IMG/VR virus record: IMGVR_UViG_3300027899_000001
Span: 270,373-334,372 of that record
Length of the DNA stretch: 64,000 bases
Direction: 5' to 3' (one strand)
Source: a virus
The position numbers were made by a program, and so were the translations under genes. This document shows positions 8,432 through 17,552 of the stretch, in pieces. The notes under the pieces were generated by a model that made no database searches, was not told where the DNA came from, and saw only the letters and a list, made by a program, of their open reading frames with translations. Position 1 is the first letter of the stretch. Each line of letters opens with the position of its first letter.

Positions 8432-9358
8432 ATGGCACGACCTAAAAAAGTAAAAGTAGAAGAACCTGCTAAAATAGCAGTAGAAGAAAAAGAAACTCTA
8501 AATGATATTATAATTGAAAAAAGTAACATTTATCCATTAGGAGAAATACAGATTGTAGATAATCCGGTGTTTGAAGTTCCATATTTGGAATTTAATTATA
8601 ATAAAGAGTCTGACACCATTTCTCTAGAAAAACAAAAACAAACAATACAAGTTAGCACTTCTAGAGTAGGCACGCATATAACTTCAGAACAAGCTAAAGA
8701 ATTTAAAGATAAATTTAATTTAGACTTAAACGAAGTTGTTAAAAAAGCATTGATAAATGAAGCTTCTCAACAATTAACAAAACATTATATATCAAAAATT
8801 GGAGAAGCTGCTACAGAAAATTATATTAAAGAATATACCCGTTGGGATAAGTTTAAAGTATGGGCATATAAACTTGTTAAAAAACAATATAGAAAAAAAA
8901 TAAAAATTCAAACTTCTAAAGAGTTAAATTATAGAATTTTAAAAGAAGCCAATAATATTGCAGCAAATAGTAGATGGGGAAGTGGAAATTTTGTTATATG
9001 TAGTTTAAAAACTGCTATGCTTTTACAGAGTTCATCTAATTTTGTATATGCTACTTTAAATAAACCTGTATCTACAAATGGCAGTATTTATCCAATTGGA
9101 ACTATTGCAGGCGTGACTATTTATGTAGATCCTTATATGTTATATCAAGATACTAATGTATACATAGGAAGAAGAAATAATACAAATCAGCCTGGCATAA
9201 AACTATTTTTTAAAGAATCTTATAGTTATATGCAAACGGAAGGTCTTGGTGCTCCAAAGGTTATATTAGAAATGAGATACGCAATCGCAGGCGTTGGTAA
9301 AAATTATAAAGACCAATATAGAAAATTTGAATACATTGATAAAATCATAAACAAATGA
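8432..9358 (+). CDS. Major-capsid-protein-like paralogue (shortened)
   Basis: 308 residues. Residues ~170-300 align with the C-terminal third of the major capsid protein at 34431. Shared features include NFVIxxLKxAxxLQ, SxYPxGTIAGxTxYVDPxMLYxDT, GRRxxxxxPG and EGxGAPKVIxxxRYA. The N-terminal half is unrelated and starts with a basic tract (MARPKKVKVEEPAK). It could be a vertex protein (a gp24 analogue), a decoration protein or a displaced capsid copy. It lies inside the glycosylation operon on the opposite strand from the real capsid gene, an unusual place for a structural gene. Confidence 0.75.
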   Translation: MARPKKVKVEEPAKIAVEEKETLNDIIIEKSNIYPLGEIQIVDNPVFEVPYLEFNYNKESDTISLEKQKQTIQVSTSRVGTHITSEQAKEFKDKFNLDLNEVVKKALINEASQQLTKHYISKIGEAATENYIKEYTRWDKFKVWAYKLVKKQYRKKIKIQTSKELNYRILKEANNIAANSRWGSGNFVICSLKTAMLLQSSSNFVYATLNKPVSTNGSIYPIGTIAGVTIYVDPYMLYQDTNVYIGRRNNTNQPGIKLFFKESYSYMQTEGLGAPKVILEMRYAIAGVGKNYKDQYRKFEYIDKIINK

Positions 9359-9654
9359 AAAAGAAATTAATAATTTTAGTATGTTATTTAAGTGTAAATG
9401 ATGAATTATCTTATCAAGAAATTCAAGAACATTTATCAGATTTTAAAAGAATTTTAGATGAATCATTTGATAATGAATTACAGGAAAATACAAATACTAT
9501 AATTAAAAGTATAGTTTTACCTGTACATTATCAGCCTACATCTATAGAATGTATTTTCCCAACAGAGCCTGATTTACCAGAAGAAGTAATTGAAAGACTT
9601 GAACAAATTGAATTAACACAGAAAAATTATGACGAACACAGATCTAAGGATTAA
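9355..9654 (+). CDS. Hypothetical 99-residue protein
   Basis: Acidic protein with a hydrophobic start (MKKKLIILVCYLSVNDE), probably a core beta strand rather than a signal peptide. It overlaps the capsid-paralogue stop by 4 nt, and the next gene starts inside it. Similar-looking short proteins of phages have no assigned role; function unknown. Confidence 0.6.
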   Translation: MKKKLIILVCYLSVNDELSYQEIQEHLSDFKRILDESFDNELQENTNTIIKSIVLPVHYQPTSIECIFPTEPDLPEEVIERLEQIELTQKNYDEHRSKD

Positions 9655-9910
9655 ATATAAATTTGACACAGGATTATATCCAACTAAAATGGATTATCGT
9701 GGAAACCTAACTCAAGAATATGCTAAATGGCTTGAAGAATATGGCGGTGATTATCCACCATTGTATTTAACTACTTGGCAACGTGAGTATTTCAAAAAAG
9801 AAACTGGAAATTACGCCACGTTTTATAAAAAAGGAAGAATACATTATAAACGAGACTATAGATTTTGGTTAGAAGATTTTGTGCGTAAAATATTATCATT
9901 AGAACAATAA
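9629..9910 (+). CDS. Hypothetical 93-residue protein
   Basis: Aromatic-rich small protein (YGGDYPPLYLTTWQREYF, RDYRFWLEDFVRK). It overlaps the preceding frame by 26 nt. No signal peptide or known motif. Function unknown. Confidence 0.55.
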   Translation: MTNTDLRIKYKFDTGLYPTKMDYRGNLTQEYAKWLEEYGGDYPPLYLTTWQREYFKKETGNYATFYKKGRIHYKRDYRFWLEDFVRKILSLEQ

Positions 9911-9926
9911 TCATAAGATATAAATT

Positions 9927-10646
9927 ATGAGTTTAATAGACGAACGATATGATAAACGAGTTTGTATTTGTCTTAAAGAAAGAGATGACAAGTATAAATA
10001 TATGTTGGCACAATTTATTAAAAATAATATAGACGCTGAATTTTATAGGCCTGTAATTCAAGGACATGCACATCATTTTGTAAAACCTTATGCACAAATC
10101 TATAACAGAAGGGATATAAATTATGTAAGATTTAATGAAGAATTTCCTAATGAATTTGGATGTTTCTTAAGTCATTATAATGTTATTAAATCTGCTTTAT
10201 TAGATGGTGCTGAAAGTATTTTTGTATTTGAAGATGATTGCGCATTTCATAAAGATTTTACTACATTACTTCCTAAATATTTAGATACTATTCCTGAAGG
10301 AACAGATGGAATTTTGCTTTATTCTTTTATGTATCAATTTGAACCTCAAAATGTTAGATTAAAACCGAGATGGACAAAAGGATTTGCAAGTTGGTCTTTT
10401 TTAGCATATGGATTAAATAGAAGGGCAATGGAAGGATATATTAAACTTCAAGATGAAACACCAATGATTGCAGATAGAGGATCTTGGACTATGATGACAC
10501 AAATGAATTATAATTTTGTTATCGCAAGCCCTCCGTTAGTAGTTCCTTCAAAAATACTTACATCAAGTATTCGAGGAGAAAATAAAAATTATGAAAAAAA
10601 CAAGAGTGTATTTTTATTAGGAATAAATGAAACAGATTATGAGTAA
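9927..10646 (+). CDS. Glycosyltransferase family 25-like
   Basis: 239 residues. It has CICLKERDDKYKYMLAQF at the N-terminus, EFGCFLSHYNVIKSALLDGAESIFVFEDDCAFHKDF (the conserved GC-x-LSH and the EDD catalytic motif) and a C-terminal acceptor region. Second GT25-type enzyme of the cluster. Acceptor unknown. Confidence 0.8.
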   Translation: MSLIDERYDKRVCICLKERDDKYKYMLAQFIKNNIDAEFYRPVIQGHAHHFVKPYAQIYNRRDINYVRFNEEFPNEFGCFLSHYNVIKSALLDGAESIFVFEDDCAFHKDFTTLLPKYLDTIPEGTDGILLYSFMYQFEPQNVRLKPRWTKGFASWSFLAYGLNRRAMEGYIKLQDETPMIADRGSWTMMTQMNYNFVIASPPLVVPSKILTSSIRGENKNYEKNKSVFLLGINETDYE

Positions 10647-10914
10647 ATATAGAAAACTGCCAGTAATAATAGAAGCAGAATCTGTGACAGAACTTATATA
10701 TAACGCAAAAAATAATTGGAGTGCACTTCCTAATTGGATAAAAGAAAATTATGAAAAAGGAAAAATTTTCTTTCTTAATAATAGTATAGAAATTATGACA
10801 GATGAAGGAAGAATGCGTGGCGAAAAAAATGATTATATTATTAAAGGAATTCATAATGAAATTTATCCATGTAAACCTGATATATTTAATTTAACGTATG
10901 AAAAACTTGATTAA
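10639..10914 (+). CDS. Conserved phage protein (YRKLPVxIEA family)
   Basis: 91 residues starting MSKYRKLPVIIEAES; the longer frame from 10627 is less likely. The C-terminal KNDYIIKGIHNEIYPCKPDIFNLTYEKL matches the ending of a small protein found in many tailed phages (pattern DxIIKGxxGExYPCKPDIFxxTYE). Its function is not known to me. It overlaps the genes on both sides. Confidence 0.75.
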   Translation: MSKYRKLPVIIEAESVTELIYNAKNNWSALPNWIKENYEKGKIFFLNNSIEIMTDEGRMRGEKNDYIIKGIHNEIYPCKPDIFNLTYEKLD

Positions 10915-11068
10915 AGAAGAACATAATGAAGCTAAAATTATAATTGAAGATGCTTCTGTAATATTAGAAGGCGAATTTACAGAATTCGCTGATATTGATC
11001 CTTCAGGAAGATATTGGTTATATAGATGGGATCATAATAAAAAAGAATGGATAAAAACAAAATGGTGA
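10898..11068 (+). CDS. Hypothetical 56-residue protein
   Basis: Short frame MKNLIKEEHNEAKIIIED..., ending HNKKEWIKTKW. It overlaps the previous gene by 17 nt. Position, coupling and absence of any other gene in this gap support it being real. No motif recognised. Confidence 0.5.
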   Translation: MKNLIKEEHNEAKIIIEDASVILEGEFTEFADIDPSGRYWLYRWDHNKKEWIKTKW

Positions 11069-11084
11069 ATAAATAAAATAAAAA

Positions 11085-11285
11085 ATGACAACATTACTTA
11101 AAAGAACACTAAAACCAAACAAATGGATTGGTGGTGTTTGTGGCGGTCTCGGCAAATTTTTTGGAGTAGATCCACTTATTTGGAGACTGATTTTTATATT
11201 TGGAAGTATGTTTACAATATTTCCGTTTATAGTAACTTATGTAGTTATGTGGATTATAGTTCCAAAAGAAACTCCAACCGTTTAA
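11085..11285 (+). CDS. PspC-domain membrane protein
   Basis: 66 residues. The signature of the PspC family is complete: LKRTLKPNKWIGGVCGGLGKFFGVDPLIWRL, followed by a transmembrane helix and WIIVPKE. In bacteria PspC domains occur in envelope-stress (phage shock) sensors. A phage copy could damp or mimic that response while the envelope is altered (inference). It stands alone between sugar genes. Confidence 0.85.
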   Translation: MTTLLKRTLKPNKWIGGVCGGLGKFFGVDPLIWRLIFIFGSMFTIFPFIVTYVVMWIIVPKETPTV

Positions 11286-11297
11286 TACCTTTACTTT

Positions 11298-12077
11298 ATG
11301 ACATTTGCAACGTATGTAATGACATTCGATCAAGAAAAATGGATCATGCGAAATCTTGAGAATGCCTATCCTCATGTAGATAATATCTATGTAATGTATA
11401 GTAAATTACCATGGGGATATAATCCACAAGCAAGAGAAACTTATACAAATTCATTTGATTTGAATATCATTAAAAATTCTCCTTATATGGACAAAATAAC
11501 CATTATTGAAGGAGATTGGATGAGTGATACTGATCAAAGAAATGCTTGTCTTCAACGTGCTAAAAAAGATGGATATGATTTTTTAATGGTTCATGATGCA
11601 GATGAATTTTATTTTCATAATGATTTTGATAAAATAATTGATTATGTTCATACATATGAAAATTATGATGTATTTGATATAAATCTTTATGCATTTTGGA
11701 AATCATTTAAATATGTTTTAATAGATCCATCAAAACCGCATAGAATAGGCGGCACAAATCAAACAGTTGTTAATTTACGCAGAGTTGATAAATATGATTA
11801 CATTAGAGATACTCATACAAAAAATCGTGTAACAATTCCTGATATAATATGCTATCACGGATCTTATGTATTAACAAATGAAGAAGTATATAAAAAAATA
11901 AAAACTTGGAGTCATAATAATGATTTTAACGTAGATGATTGGTATAATAAGGTGTGGCTACCTTGGACTATAGAATCTAAAAATTTACATCCTATTTGGC
12001 CTTGGTGTTGGGATCATTGTGAAGTATTTGAAAATATGTTGCCTGAAGCAATAGAAGATTTTGATTTTGTAAACTAA
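11298..12077 (+). CDS. GT-A glycosyltransferase (GT2-like)
   Basis: 259 residues. MTFATYVMTFDQEKWIMRNLENAYPHVDNIYVMYS at the N-terminus and DFLMVHDADEFYFHNDF at ~95-111 (the DxD metal/nucleotide-sugar site plus EFY) fit the GT2-like proteins that act on surface glycans. A Trp-rich C-terminus (HPIWPWCWDHCEVFENML) may bind the acceptor. Substrate unknown. Confidence 0.75.
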   Translation: MTFATYVMTFDQEKWIMRNLENAYPHVDNIYVMYSKLPWGYNPQARETYTNSFDLNIIKNSPYMDKITIIEGDWMSDTDQRNACLQRAKKDGYDFLMVHDADEFYFHNDFDKIIDYVHTYENYDVFDINLYAFWKSFKYVLIDPSKPHRIGGTNQTVVNLRRVDKYDYIRDTHTKNRVTIPDIICYHGSYVLTNEEVYKKIKTWSHNNDFNVDDWYNKVWLPWTIESKNLHPIWPWCWDHCEVFENMLPEAIEDFDFVN

Positions 12078-12090
12078 AATATAAATAATT

Positions 12091-12279
12091 ATGGCAAAAG
12101 AACCCTTTGTAGATGTAATAGAGAAGTCAACTCTATATTTATCGTTATCAGAAAATCTTTTAATTAAATTAGATCGTTTTTTATGTAATACAAATTTAAC
12201 AAAAAAAGAACAAGAAAATATAATAAAAATTATAGAAGAAATTTATAGTGAAGCATATGTTAATAGTTTAACAGATTAA
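12091..12279 (+). CDS. Hypothetical 62-residue protein
   Basis: Small helical protein (MAKEPFVDVIEKSTLYLSLSE ...). It ends directly at the GTG start of the next gene. No motif recognised. Confidence 0.55.
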   Translation: MAKEPFVDVIEKSTLYLSLSENLLIKLDRFLCNTNLTKKEQENIIKIIEEIYSEAYVNSLTD

Positions 12280-13011
12280 GTGGAAAAGATTAAAGTTTAT
12301 ACATATCACGGATTTGGCGATCAGTGTATCTGTTATGGAATTCTTAAAGAATTTGCAAAAAGATATAATGAAGTAAAAGTGTATTCTGATGTAATGAATA
12401 AAAATACATTTAATTCAATTACTCGTTTATATTCTAGCCTGAAAAATGTAGAATTAATAGATGAAGTCTATAAAGAAGAAATTCACGCTGCTGATCATAA
12501 AATAGCTCATACTAAATACTGGTTTGATAAAGTTCTTCCATGGTATCAAGATCCATCATTACCTCCACCAGAATGGTTTAAAGATGATTGGTGGTTTGAT
12601 AGACAATGGTATTTAAATGCTAGTTTGCCATTTAATTTAAAATGGGATAATTTTTATTTTGAAAGAGATTTAAATAAAGAAAAAGAAGTTTTTTATGATA
12701 TCTTGGGCTTAAAAGATAATCAAGAATTTTTATTTTTTCATGAAGATCCTGTAAGAAATTATAATATTAATAAAAAACATCTAAATGCAAATATTAAATG
12801 GATAGATTTTTTTAATTATCAAGATATTAGCATATTAGATATTTTATATACTATTGAACATGCTAAAGAAGTGCATACTTTTAATACAAGTACATTAACA
12901 TTTATTGATTTAATGAATATTCAGCACCCTGCTTTATATTATCATATGTATGTAAGACCATCAATATTTGATAGTATAAATTTAAGATTACCTTGGAATT
13001 TAATAACATAA
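12280..13011 (+). CDS. GT-B-like glycosyltransferase paralogue 1
   Basis: 243 residues with a GTG start directly after the upstream TAA. It is one of three paralogues (13015, 22146). All share an N-terminal YTYHGFGDQCICYGILKEFAKRY-type motif (glycine-rich loop and helix), the middle motif WDNFYFERDxxKEKxxxY, EExLFxHEDxxR and a late LDILYTIEHAKEVHxxNTxxxxFIDLMxI block with its HxYxRP ending. The last block has the form of the nucleotide-sugar pocket in GT-B transferases. Substrate unknown. Confidence 0.6.
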   Translation: MEKIKVYTYHGFGDQCICYGILKEFAKRYNEVKVYSDVMNKNTFNSITRLYSSLKNVELIDEVYKEEIHAADHKIAHTKYWFDKVLPWYQDPSLPPPEWFKDDWWFDRQWYLNASLPFNLKWDNFYFERDLNKEKEVFYDILGLKDNQEFLFFHEDPVRNYNINKKHLNANIKWIDFFNYQDISILDILYTIEHAKEVHTFNTSTLTFIDLMNIQHPALYYHMYVRPSIFDSINLRLPWNLIT

Positions 13012-13014
13012 AAT

Positions 13015-13752
13015 ATGAAAGTATATACACATACGCAATTTGGAGATCATGTTGTAACATTTGGAATTATTAAAGAATATTCAAAACAATATGATGAAGT
13101 AATATTAACTATTAGTGATAACGCACAAGGAACTTTAGTAAGTTCTTCTCATAATGATAATATTAAAAGATTATTTTCAAGTATTCCTAATGTAGTTTTA
13201 ACAACTGAACGATTTGCAGATAATGAATATGATAAAATTATTAGTAGCGGTTGGTGGTATGAACAAGTTAAGCCATGGTTTGAAAATCAAGATTTACCAT
13301 ATACATTAGGAGATAATATGATAGGAGATAGATTTTGGTATATTCTTGGTGGTGTTCCATTTTATTTAAAATGGGATAATTTTTACTTTGAAAGAGATCC
13401 CAAAAAAGAAAAAGAAGCATATTATGATATATTTGGATTAAAAGAAAATCAACAATATTTATTTTTACATGAAGATCCAAAAAGAAATAATGGAATATGT
13501 ATAAATAGGAAGTATGTTAGTGATATGTATAGAGTAATTGAATTAGCAAAATATCCTGAAGTAAGCGTGTTAGATATTTTATACACTATTGAAAAAGCTA
13601 AAGAAGTGCATATTATTAATACTGGATTAAGATCTTTTATAGATTTAATGAATATAAATCATAACAATTTAATTTATCATAAATACACAAGACCTAATCC
13701 AGTAGAACAAGCAGCAATGAGATTAAATTGGAAAGTAATAGATAAATTTTAA
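13015..13752 (+). CDS. GT-B-like glycosyltransferase paralogue 2
   Basis: 245 residues, directly following its paralogue (3-nt gap). It keeps the same landmarks: THTQFGDHVVTFGIIKEYSKQY, KWDNFYFERDPKKEKEAYYDIFGL, YLFLHEDPKRN, VLDILYTIEKAKEVHIINTGLRSFIDLMNI. A tandem duplication is the simplest origin. Together the pair could add two related sugars. Confidence 0.6.
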   Translation: MKVYTHTQFGDHVVTFGIIKEYSKQYDEVILTISDNAQGTLVSSSHNDNIKRLFSSIPNVVLTTERFADNEYDKIISSGWWYEQVKPWFENQDLPYTLGDNMIGDRFWYILGGVPFYLKWDNFYFERDPKKEKEAYYDIFGLKENQQYLFLHEDPKRNNGICINRKYVSDMYRVIELAKYPEVSVLDILYTIEKAKEVHIINTGLRSFIDLMNINHNNLIYHKYTRPNPVEQAAMRLNWKVIDKF

Positions 13753-13754
13753 AT

Positions 13755-14396
13755 ATGGAAGGTAGCAGAACAGATATAATAAATTCTATTTTTGATAATT
13801 TTGATTTTGAATCTTATCTTGAAATAGGAGTGTATTATCCAGAAAATAATTTTAATAAAATTAATGCAAAATTAAAGCATTCAGTTGATAATCTTCTTGG
13901 AGCTTCCACTTGGTATACATATTATGTGGATAGCGATTGTTTTTTTGAAAAACATGTAGGAAATCAAAAATATGATGTTATTTTTATAGATGCATTACAT
14001 GAAGAACATCAATGCTATAGAGATGTTAAAAATGCATTAAAACATCTTAATAAAAATGGATTTATTGTAATGCATGATTGTAATCCATTAGAAGAAAAAA
14101 ATACAATACCATATAAAGATTTTCTTAACGGTGTAGATTCTGGAGGAAGATGGAATGGAACAGTTTATCGTGCATATGTACGATTAAAAAATGAATTAAG
14201 AGATTATTCATGTTTTACAGTTGATGAAGATTGTGGAGGATGTGGAATTTTAACACAACAAAAATTATTACCAAATAATCCATTGCCATTTAATGTTGAT
14301 AATTTTGGTTGGAAAGAATTTGATGAAAATCGAAAAAAAACATTACAATTAATTTCTTATGATGAATATCTTCATATACTAAACACTGCGAGATGA
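13755..14396 (+). CDS. Class I SAM methyltransferase (Methyltransf_24-like)
   Basis: 213 residues. SYLEIGVYYPENNF is motif I (ExGxxxG-like), YDVIFIDALHEEHQCYRDVKNAL is the D-LH motif of the Methyltransf_24/CmcI group, and GFIVMHDCNP follows. Such enzymes O- or N-methylate sugars. It overlaps the next methyltransferase by 4 nt. Confidence 0.75.
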   Translation: MEGSRTDIINSIFDNFDFESYLEIGVYYPENNFNKINAKLKHSVDNLLGASTWYTYYVDSDCFFEKHVGNQKYDVIFIDALHEEHQCYRDVKNALKHLNKNGFIVMHDCNPLEEKNTIPYKDFLNGVDSGGRWNGTVYRAYVRLKNELRDYSCFTVDEDCGGCGILTQQKLLPNNPLPFNVDNFGWKEFDENRKKTLQLISYDEYLHILNTAR

Positions 14397-15013
14397 ATTA
14401 TTATAGCCAAACAGGAGAAGATAAAATAATAGAAGAATATTTTGAAAAAAATTATATTGGTGGTTGTATAGAAGTTGGCGCAATGGATGGCGTAGGTAAT
14501 AGCAATACTAATTATTTTGAAAAAAGTGGATGGTATAGTTTATGTGTTGAACCAAATCCTCATTATTTTAAACAATTAATTAATAATAGATTACATAGCA
14601 TTAATTACGCTATATCAAATGTTAATGATGATTTAATTTTTAATATAGTAGATATTAAAGACTCGTATATTCATCAAGATGCTATAAGTTCTTTAAAAAT
14701 AGATGATAGACTATTTAATCAACACAAAGATTTAGGATATAATATGTCAATAATACCTATAATCGTTAAGGCTATAACATTAGACTATTGTATTGAACAT
14801 TTTTATAAATATGATACACTAGATTTTATAAGTATTGATACAGAAGGAACAGAATTAGATGTACTAAAAGGATTTTCTATTGAAAAATGGATTCCTAAAT
14901 TATTAATAATTGAAAATAATTATAATGACCCAGATATAGAAATTTATTTAGATATGTTTGGATATAAAAAAGATAGAAGATTAGCAGTAAATGATTTTTA
15001 TATTAAAAAATGA
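14393..15013 (+). CDS. FkbM-family methyltransferase
   Basis: 206 residues. The FkbM hallmarks are SQTGEDKIIEEYF, GGCIEVGAMDGVGNSNTNYFEKSGW (SAM site), CVEPNPHYFKQL, and DFISIDTEGTELDVLKGF (the conserved IDVEGxExxVLxG block). FkbM enzymes O-methylate glycans and polyketides. It is translationally coupled to both neighbours. Confidence 0.85.
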   Translation: MNYYSQTGEDKIIEEYFEKNYIGGCIEVGAMDGVGNSNTNYFEKSGWYSLCVEPNPHYFKQLINNRLHSINYAISNVNDDLIFNIVDIKDSYIHQDAISSLKIDDRLFNQHKDLGYNMSIIPIIVKAITLDYCIEHFYKYDTLDFISIDTEGTELDVLKGFSIEKWIPKLLIIENNYNDPDIEIYLDMFGYKKDRRLAVNDFYIKK

Positions 15014-15456
15014 AATTTATTCAATTATCTAACATAGAATTTTTAAAATCTTCTATAGAAAAATTTTTTATAGATAATAAATACGCGTATGCATTTTTTA
15101 GTCCGCATGAATATTCTTATGATGCATTATTAAAAGAAATAGCTTCTAAACCAAAAGATTATTTTGTATTTTTAATGGATGATAATAATATTGCTGGATA
15201 TGGTTTACTTAGAGGATGGAGCGAAGGATATGATATTCCAAGCTTAGGAATAATGATAGATATTAATTATCAAGGAAAAAAATTATCAGAAACATTGATG
15301 AATCACCTACATCAAATTTGTGTTGATAGAAATGCTAAAAAAATAAGACTAAGAGTTTATAGAAAAAACTATAAAGCAATTTCTCTTTATAATAAATTAG
15401 GATATGTATTATCTGATTTTGATGAAAATACATTTATAGGATTTAAAACATTATAA
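15010..15456 (+). CDS. GNAT acetyltransferase
   Basis: 148 residues. IDINYQGKKLSETLMNHLHQICVDRNAKKIRLRVYRKNYKAISLYNKLGY contains the GNAT acetyl-CoA loop (variant Q-G-K-x-L/S) and the terminal NxxAxxLYxKLGF motif. It neighbours a DegT aminotransferase, so N-acetylation of an aminodeoxysugar is a reasonable role (inference). Confidence 0.8.
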   Translation: MKFIQLSNIEFLKSSIEKFFIDNKYAYAFFSPHEYSYDALLKEIASKPKDYFVFLMDDNNIAGYGLLRGWSEGYDIPSLGIMIDINYQGKKLSETLMNHLHQICVDRNAKKIRLRVYRKNYKAISLYNKLGYVLSDFDENTFIGFKTL

Positions 15457-15457
15457 T

Positions 15458-15760
15458 ATGGCAGATACAGTAGGATCACTTATAGATAAATTAACTACAG
15501 TTGATTTAAAATTATGGAATAGTCAAGAAATTTTATATGAAATAAGAAGAATGACTTTTGAAGAATATAAAGAAAAATATTTTAAATCAGAAGAAGGTGC
15601 AAAAGAAATGTGGGAAATGCTCAAAAAAACCACAGATCTTAATTATCAAAGAAGTTCATTGATACATGAAATTGATGAAAAATTAATTGATATGATTAAT
15701 ACAGGATTAAGCGGAGACGATTTTTTAAAATATACACAAAACCCTCATAAAACTTATTAA
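15458..15760 (+). CDS. Small conserved protein of sugar clusters
   Basis: 100 residues, all helical. The pattern LIDKLTTVDLKLWNSQEILYEIRRM ... RSSLIHEIDEKLIDMI with a terminal HKTY is familiar from small proteins lying beside LPS-type glycosyltransferases (close to what is annotated DUF4254; I am not certain of the family). Role unknown. Confidence 0.6.
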   Translation: MADTVGSLIDKLTTVDLKLWNSQEILYEIRRMTFEEYKEKYFKSEEGAKEMWEMLKKTTDLNYQRSSLIHEIDEKLIDMINTGLSGDDFLKYTQNPHKTY

Positions 15761-15761
15761 A

Positions 15762-16868
15762 ATGATACCATCATACAGACCTTATTTACCAAAGAGAGTT
15801 CTAAAATATGCGCATGAAGCTCTTGATTCAACATGGATTTCATGTTACGGAAAATACATACAAATGGTTGAAGAAAAATTAAGTGAAATTTCTCAATGTA
15901 AATATGTATTAACAACCGATCATGGCACTTCTGCAGTACATTTGGTTGCAAAGGCTCTTGAGTTTAAATATCCTGAAATTAAAAAACTTATTGTTCCTTC
16001 AAATGTTTTTGTAGCAGCTTGGAATATGTTTATCACTAATCCTATTTATGAATTAATTCCAGTAGAAGCAGATATTAATACGTGGAATATTAATTATGAG
16101 TATTTAATAAAAGCTCATAAGGAACATCCAGATGCTGCATTTTTAGCAGTTCATAATATGGGCAATATCATAAATATTCCCTATATAAAATTTCATTGTC
16201 CTAATATGATTATTGTTGAAGATAATTGTGAAGGGTTTTTAGGTAGTTATGGAAACTATAAAGCGGGTTCACAGGCATTAGCATCTGCTATATCTTTTTT
16301 TGGAGGTAAAACTATTACAACAGGAGAAGGCGGCGCATTTTGCACAAATGATGAAGAAATTGCTAATGAAATTAAAAGAGTAAAATCACAAGGAGTTACA
16401 TCAAGAAATTTTGTTTTTTCTGGCTTAGGATATAATTATAGAATGACTAACGTTGAAGCTGGTCTTTTATATGGTCAACTTGAAATATTAGATGAAATAC
16501 TTGAATTAAAAAATAATGTTTTTAATTTATATAAAGAAGAATTGGAAAATGTGGAAGAAATTGAATTTCAAGAATCATCAGAAGTTTGTAAACATTCTCA
16601 TTGGATGTTTGGAATAAGAATGAAAACTTTCAATAAAGAAAAAACAGATGCACTAAAATATTTTCTTTATACAGGTAATGTAGAAACAAGACCTATGTTT
16701 CCTCCAATGAATTATCATAGTCATTTTAGTCATTTTCCTGATTTTTCAGTTTCAAAACAATTATTTGAAACTGCCTTTATTCTTCCATCCTTTCCTGATT
16801 TAACTAAAAAAGAAATAAAATACATATGTAAAACGCTTAAAGATTATTTACATAAAAATGGGAATTAA
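15762..16868 (+). CDS. DegT/DnrJ/EryC1/StrS sugar aminotransferase
   Basis: 368 residues, full length. It has the PLP-enzyme landmarks TTDHGTSAVHLVAKAL, IVPSNVFVAAWN, VEDNCEGFLGSYG, and the internal-aldimine lysine in SFFGGKTITTGEGGAF, then NYRMTNVEAGLLYGQLE. It aminates a keto-deoxysugar nucleotide. Possible substrates are GDP-4-keto-6-deoxymannose (giving perosamine, since a Gmd is encoded at 26172) or the 3-keto sugar made by the 2,3-dehydratase at 17549. Confidence 0.9.
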   Translation: MIPSYRPYLPKRVLKYAHEALDSTWISCYGKYIQMVEEKLSEISQCKYVLTTDHGTSAVHLVAKALEFKYPEIKKLIVPSNVFVAAWNMFITNPIYELIPVEADINTWNINYEYLIKAHKEHPDAAFLAVHNMGNIINIPYIKFHCPNMIIVEDNCEGFLGSYGNYKAGSQALASAISFFGGKTITTGEGGAFCTNDEEIANEIKRVKSQGVTSRNFVFSGLGYNYRMTNVEAGLLYGQLEILDEILELKNNVFNLYKEELENVEEIEFQESSEVCKHSHWMFGIRMKTFNKEKTDALKYFLYTGNVETRPMFPPMNYHSHFSHFPDFSVSKQLFETAFILPSFPDLTKKEIKYICKTLKDYLHKNGN

Positions 16869-17552
16869 ATGAAAATTTTAATACTTGGTGATGGTAAATT
16901 AGCAACAGAACTAATTAAACAAACGGGATGGGATTATATTAGTCGTAAAAAAGATGATATAGATTTTACTTATCCATTTACATATTTAGAAAAACTTAGA
17001 TCATATGATGTTGTTATAAATTGTATAGGATATACAAAAACATATGAAAATGAAAGAAAAAAGAACTGGAATATTAATTATGTTGGTGTTATTCATTTAA
17101 TGAATTATTGTAATAGTTTTCATAAAAAATTGGTTCAAATTAGTACTGATTATGTTTATGCTAATTCAAATAATTCTCATTCTGAAGATGATATTCCAGT
17201 TCATTTTGAAAGTTGGTATACATATACAAAACTTTTAGCTGATGGATATATTCAAGCAGTAGGAAAGAATTATTTATTATTAAGAACTACATTTAAACCT
17301 CGCCCATTTCCATGGAAAAAAGCATGGGATGATATAAAAACGAATTCTGATTATGTTGATGTTATTGCAAATTTAATAATAGAATTGATAAAAAAAGAAG
17401 CTACTGGAGTTTATAATGTAGGAACTAATCCAAAAACATATTTTAAATTAGCTATTAAAACTAATCCCGGCTGTCAACTTGATAATAGTAATGAATTTAA
17501 TCATCCTAAAAATGTTACTATGAATTTAGATAAATTACATAACATACTATGA
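16869..17552 (+). CDS. RmlD-like NDP-sugar ketoreductase (SDR)
   Basis: 227 residues, shorter than typical RmlD (~290). ILILGDGKLATELIKQTGW is the Rossmann start, DVVINCIGYTKTYENE and VQISTDYVYANS are RmlD-type motifs, and WYTYTKLLAD gives the catalytic YxxxK. Expected to reduce a 4-keto group of a deoxysugar nucleotide. Coupled by 4 nt to the 2,3-dehydratase gene. Confidence 0.8.
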   Translation: MKILILGDGKLATELIKQTGWDYISRKKDDIDFTYPFTYLEKLRSYDVVINCIGYTKTYENERKKNWNINYVGVIHLMNYCNSFHKKLVQISTDYVYANSNNSHSEDDIPVHFESWYTYTKLLADGYIQAVGKNYLLLRTTFKPRPFPWKKAWDDIKTNSDYVDVIANLIIELIKKEATGVYNVGTNPKTYFKLAIKTNPGCQLDNSNEFNHPKNVTMNLDKLHNIL

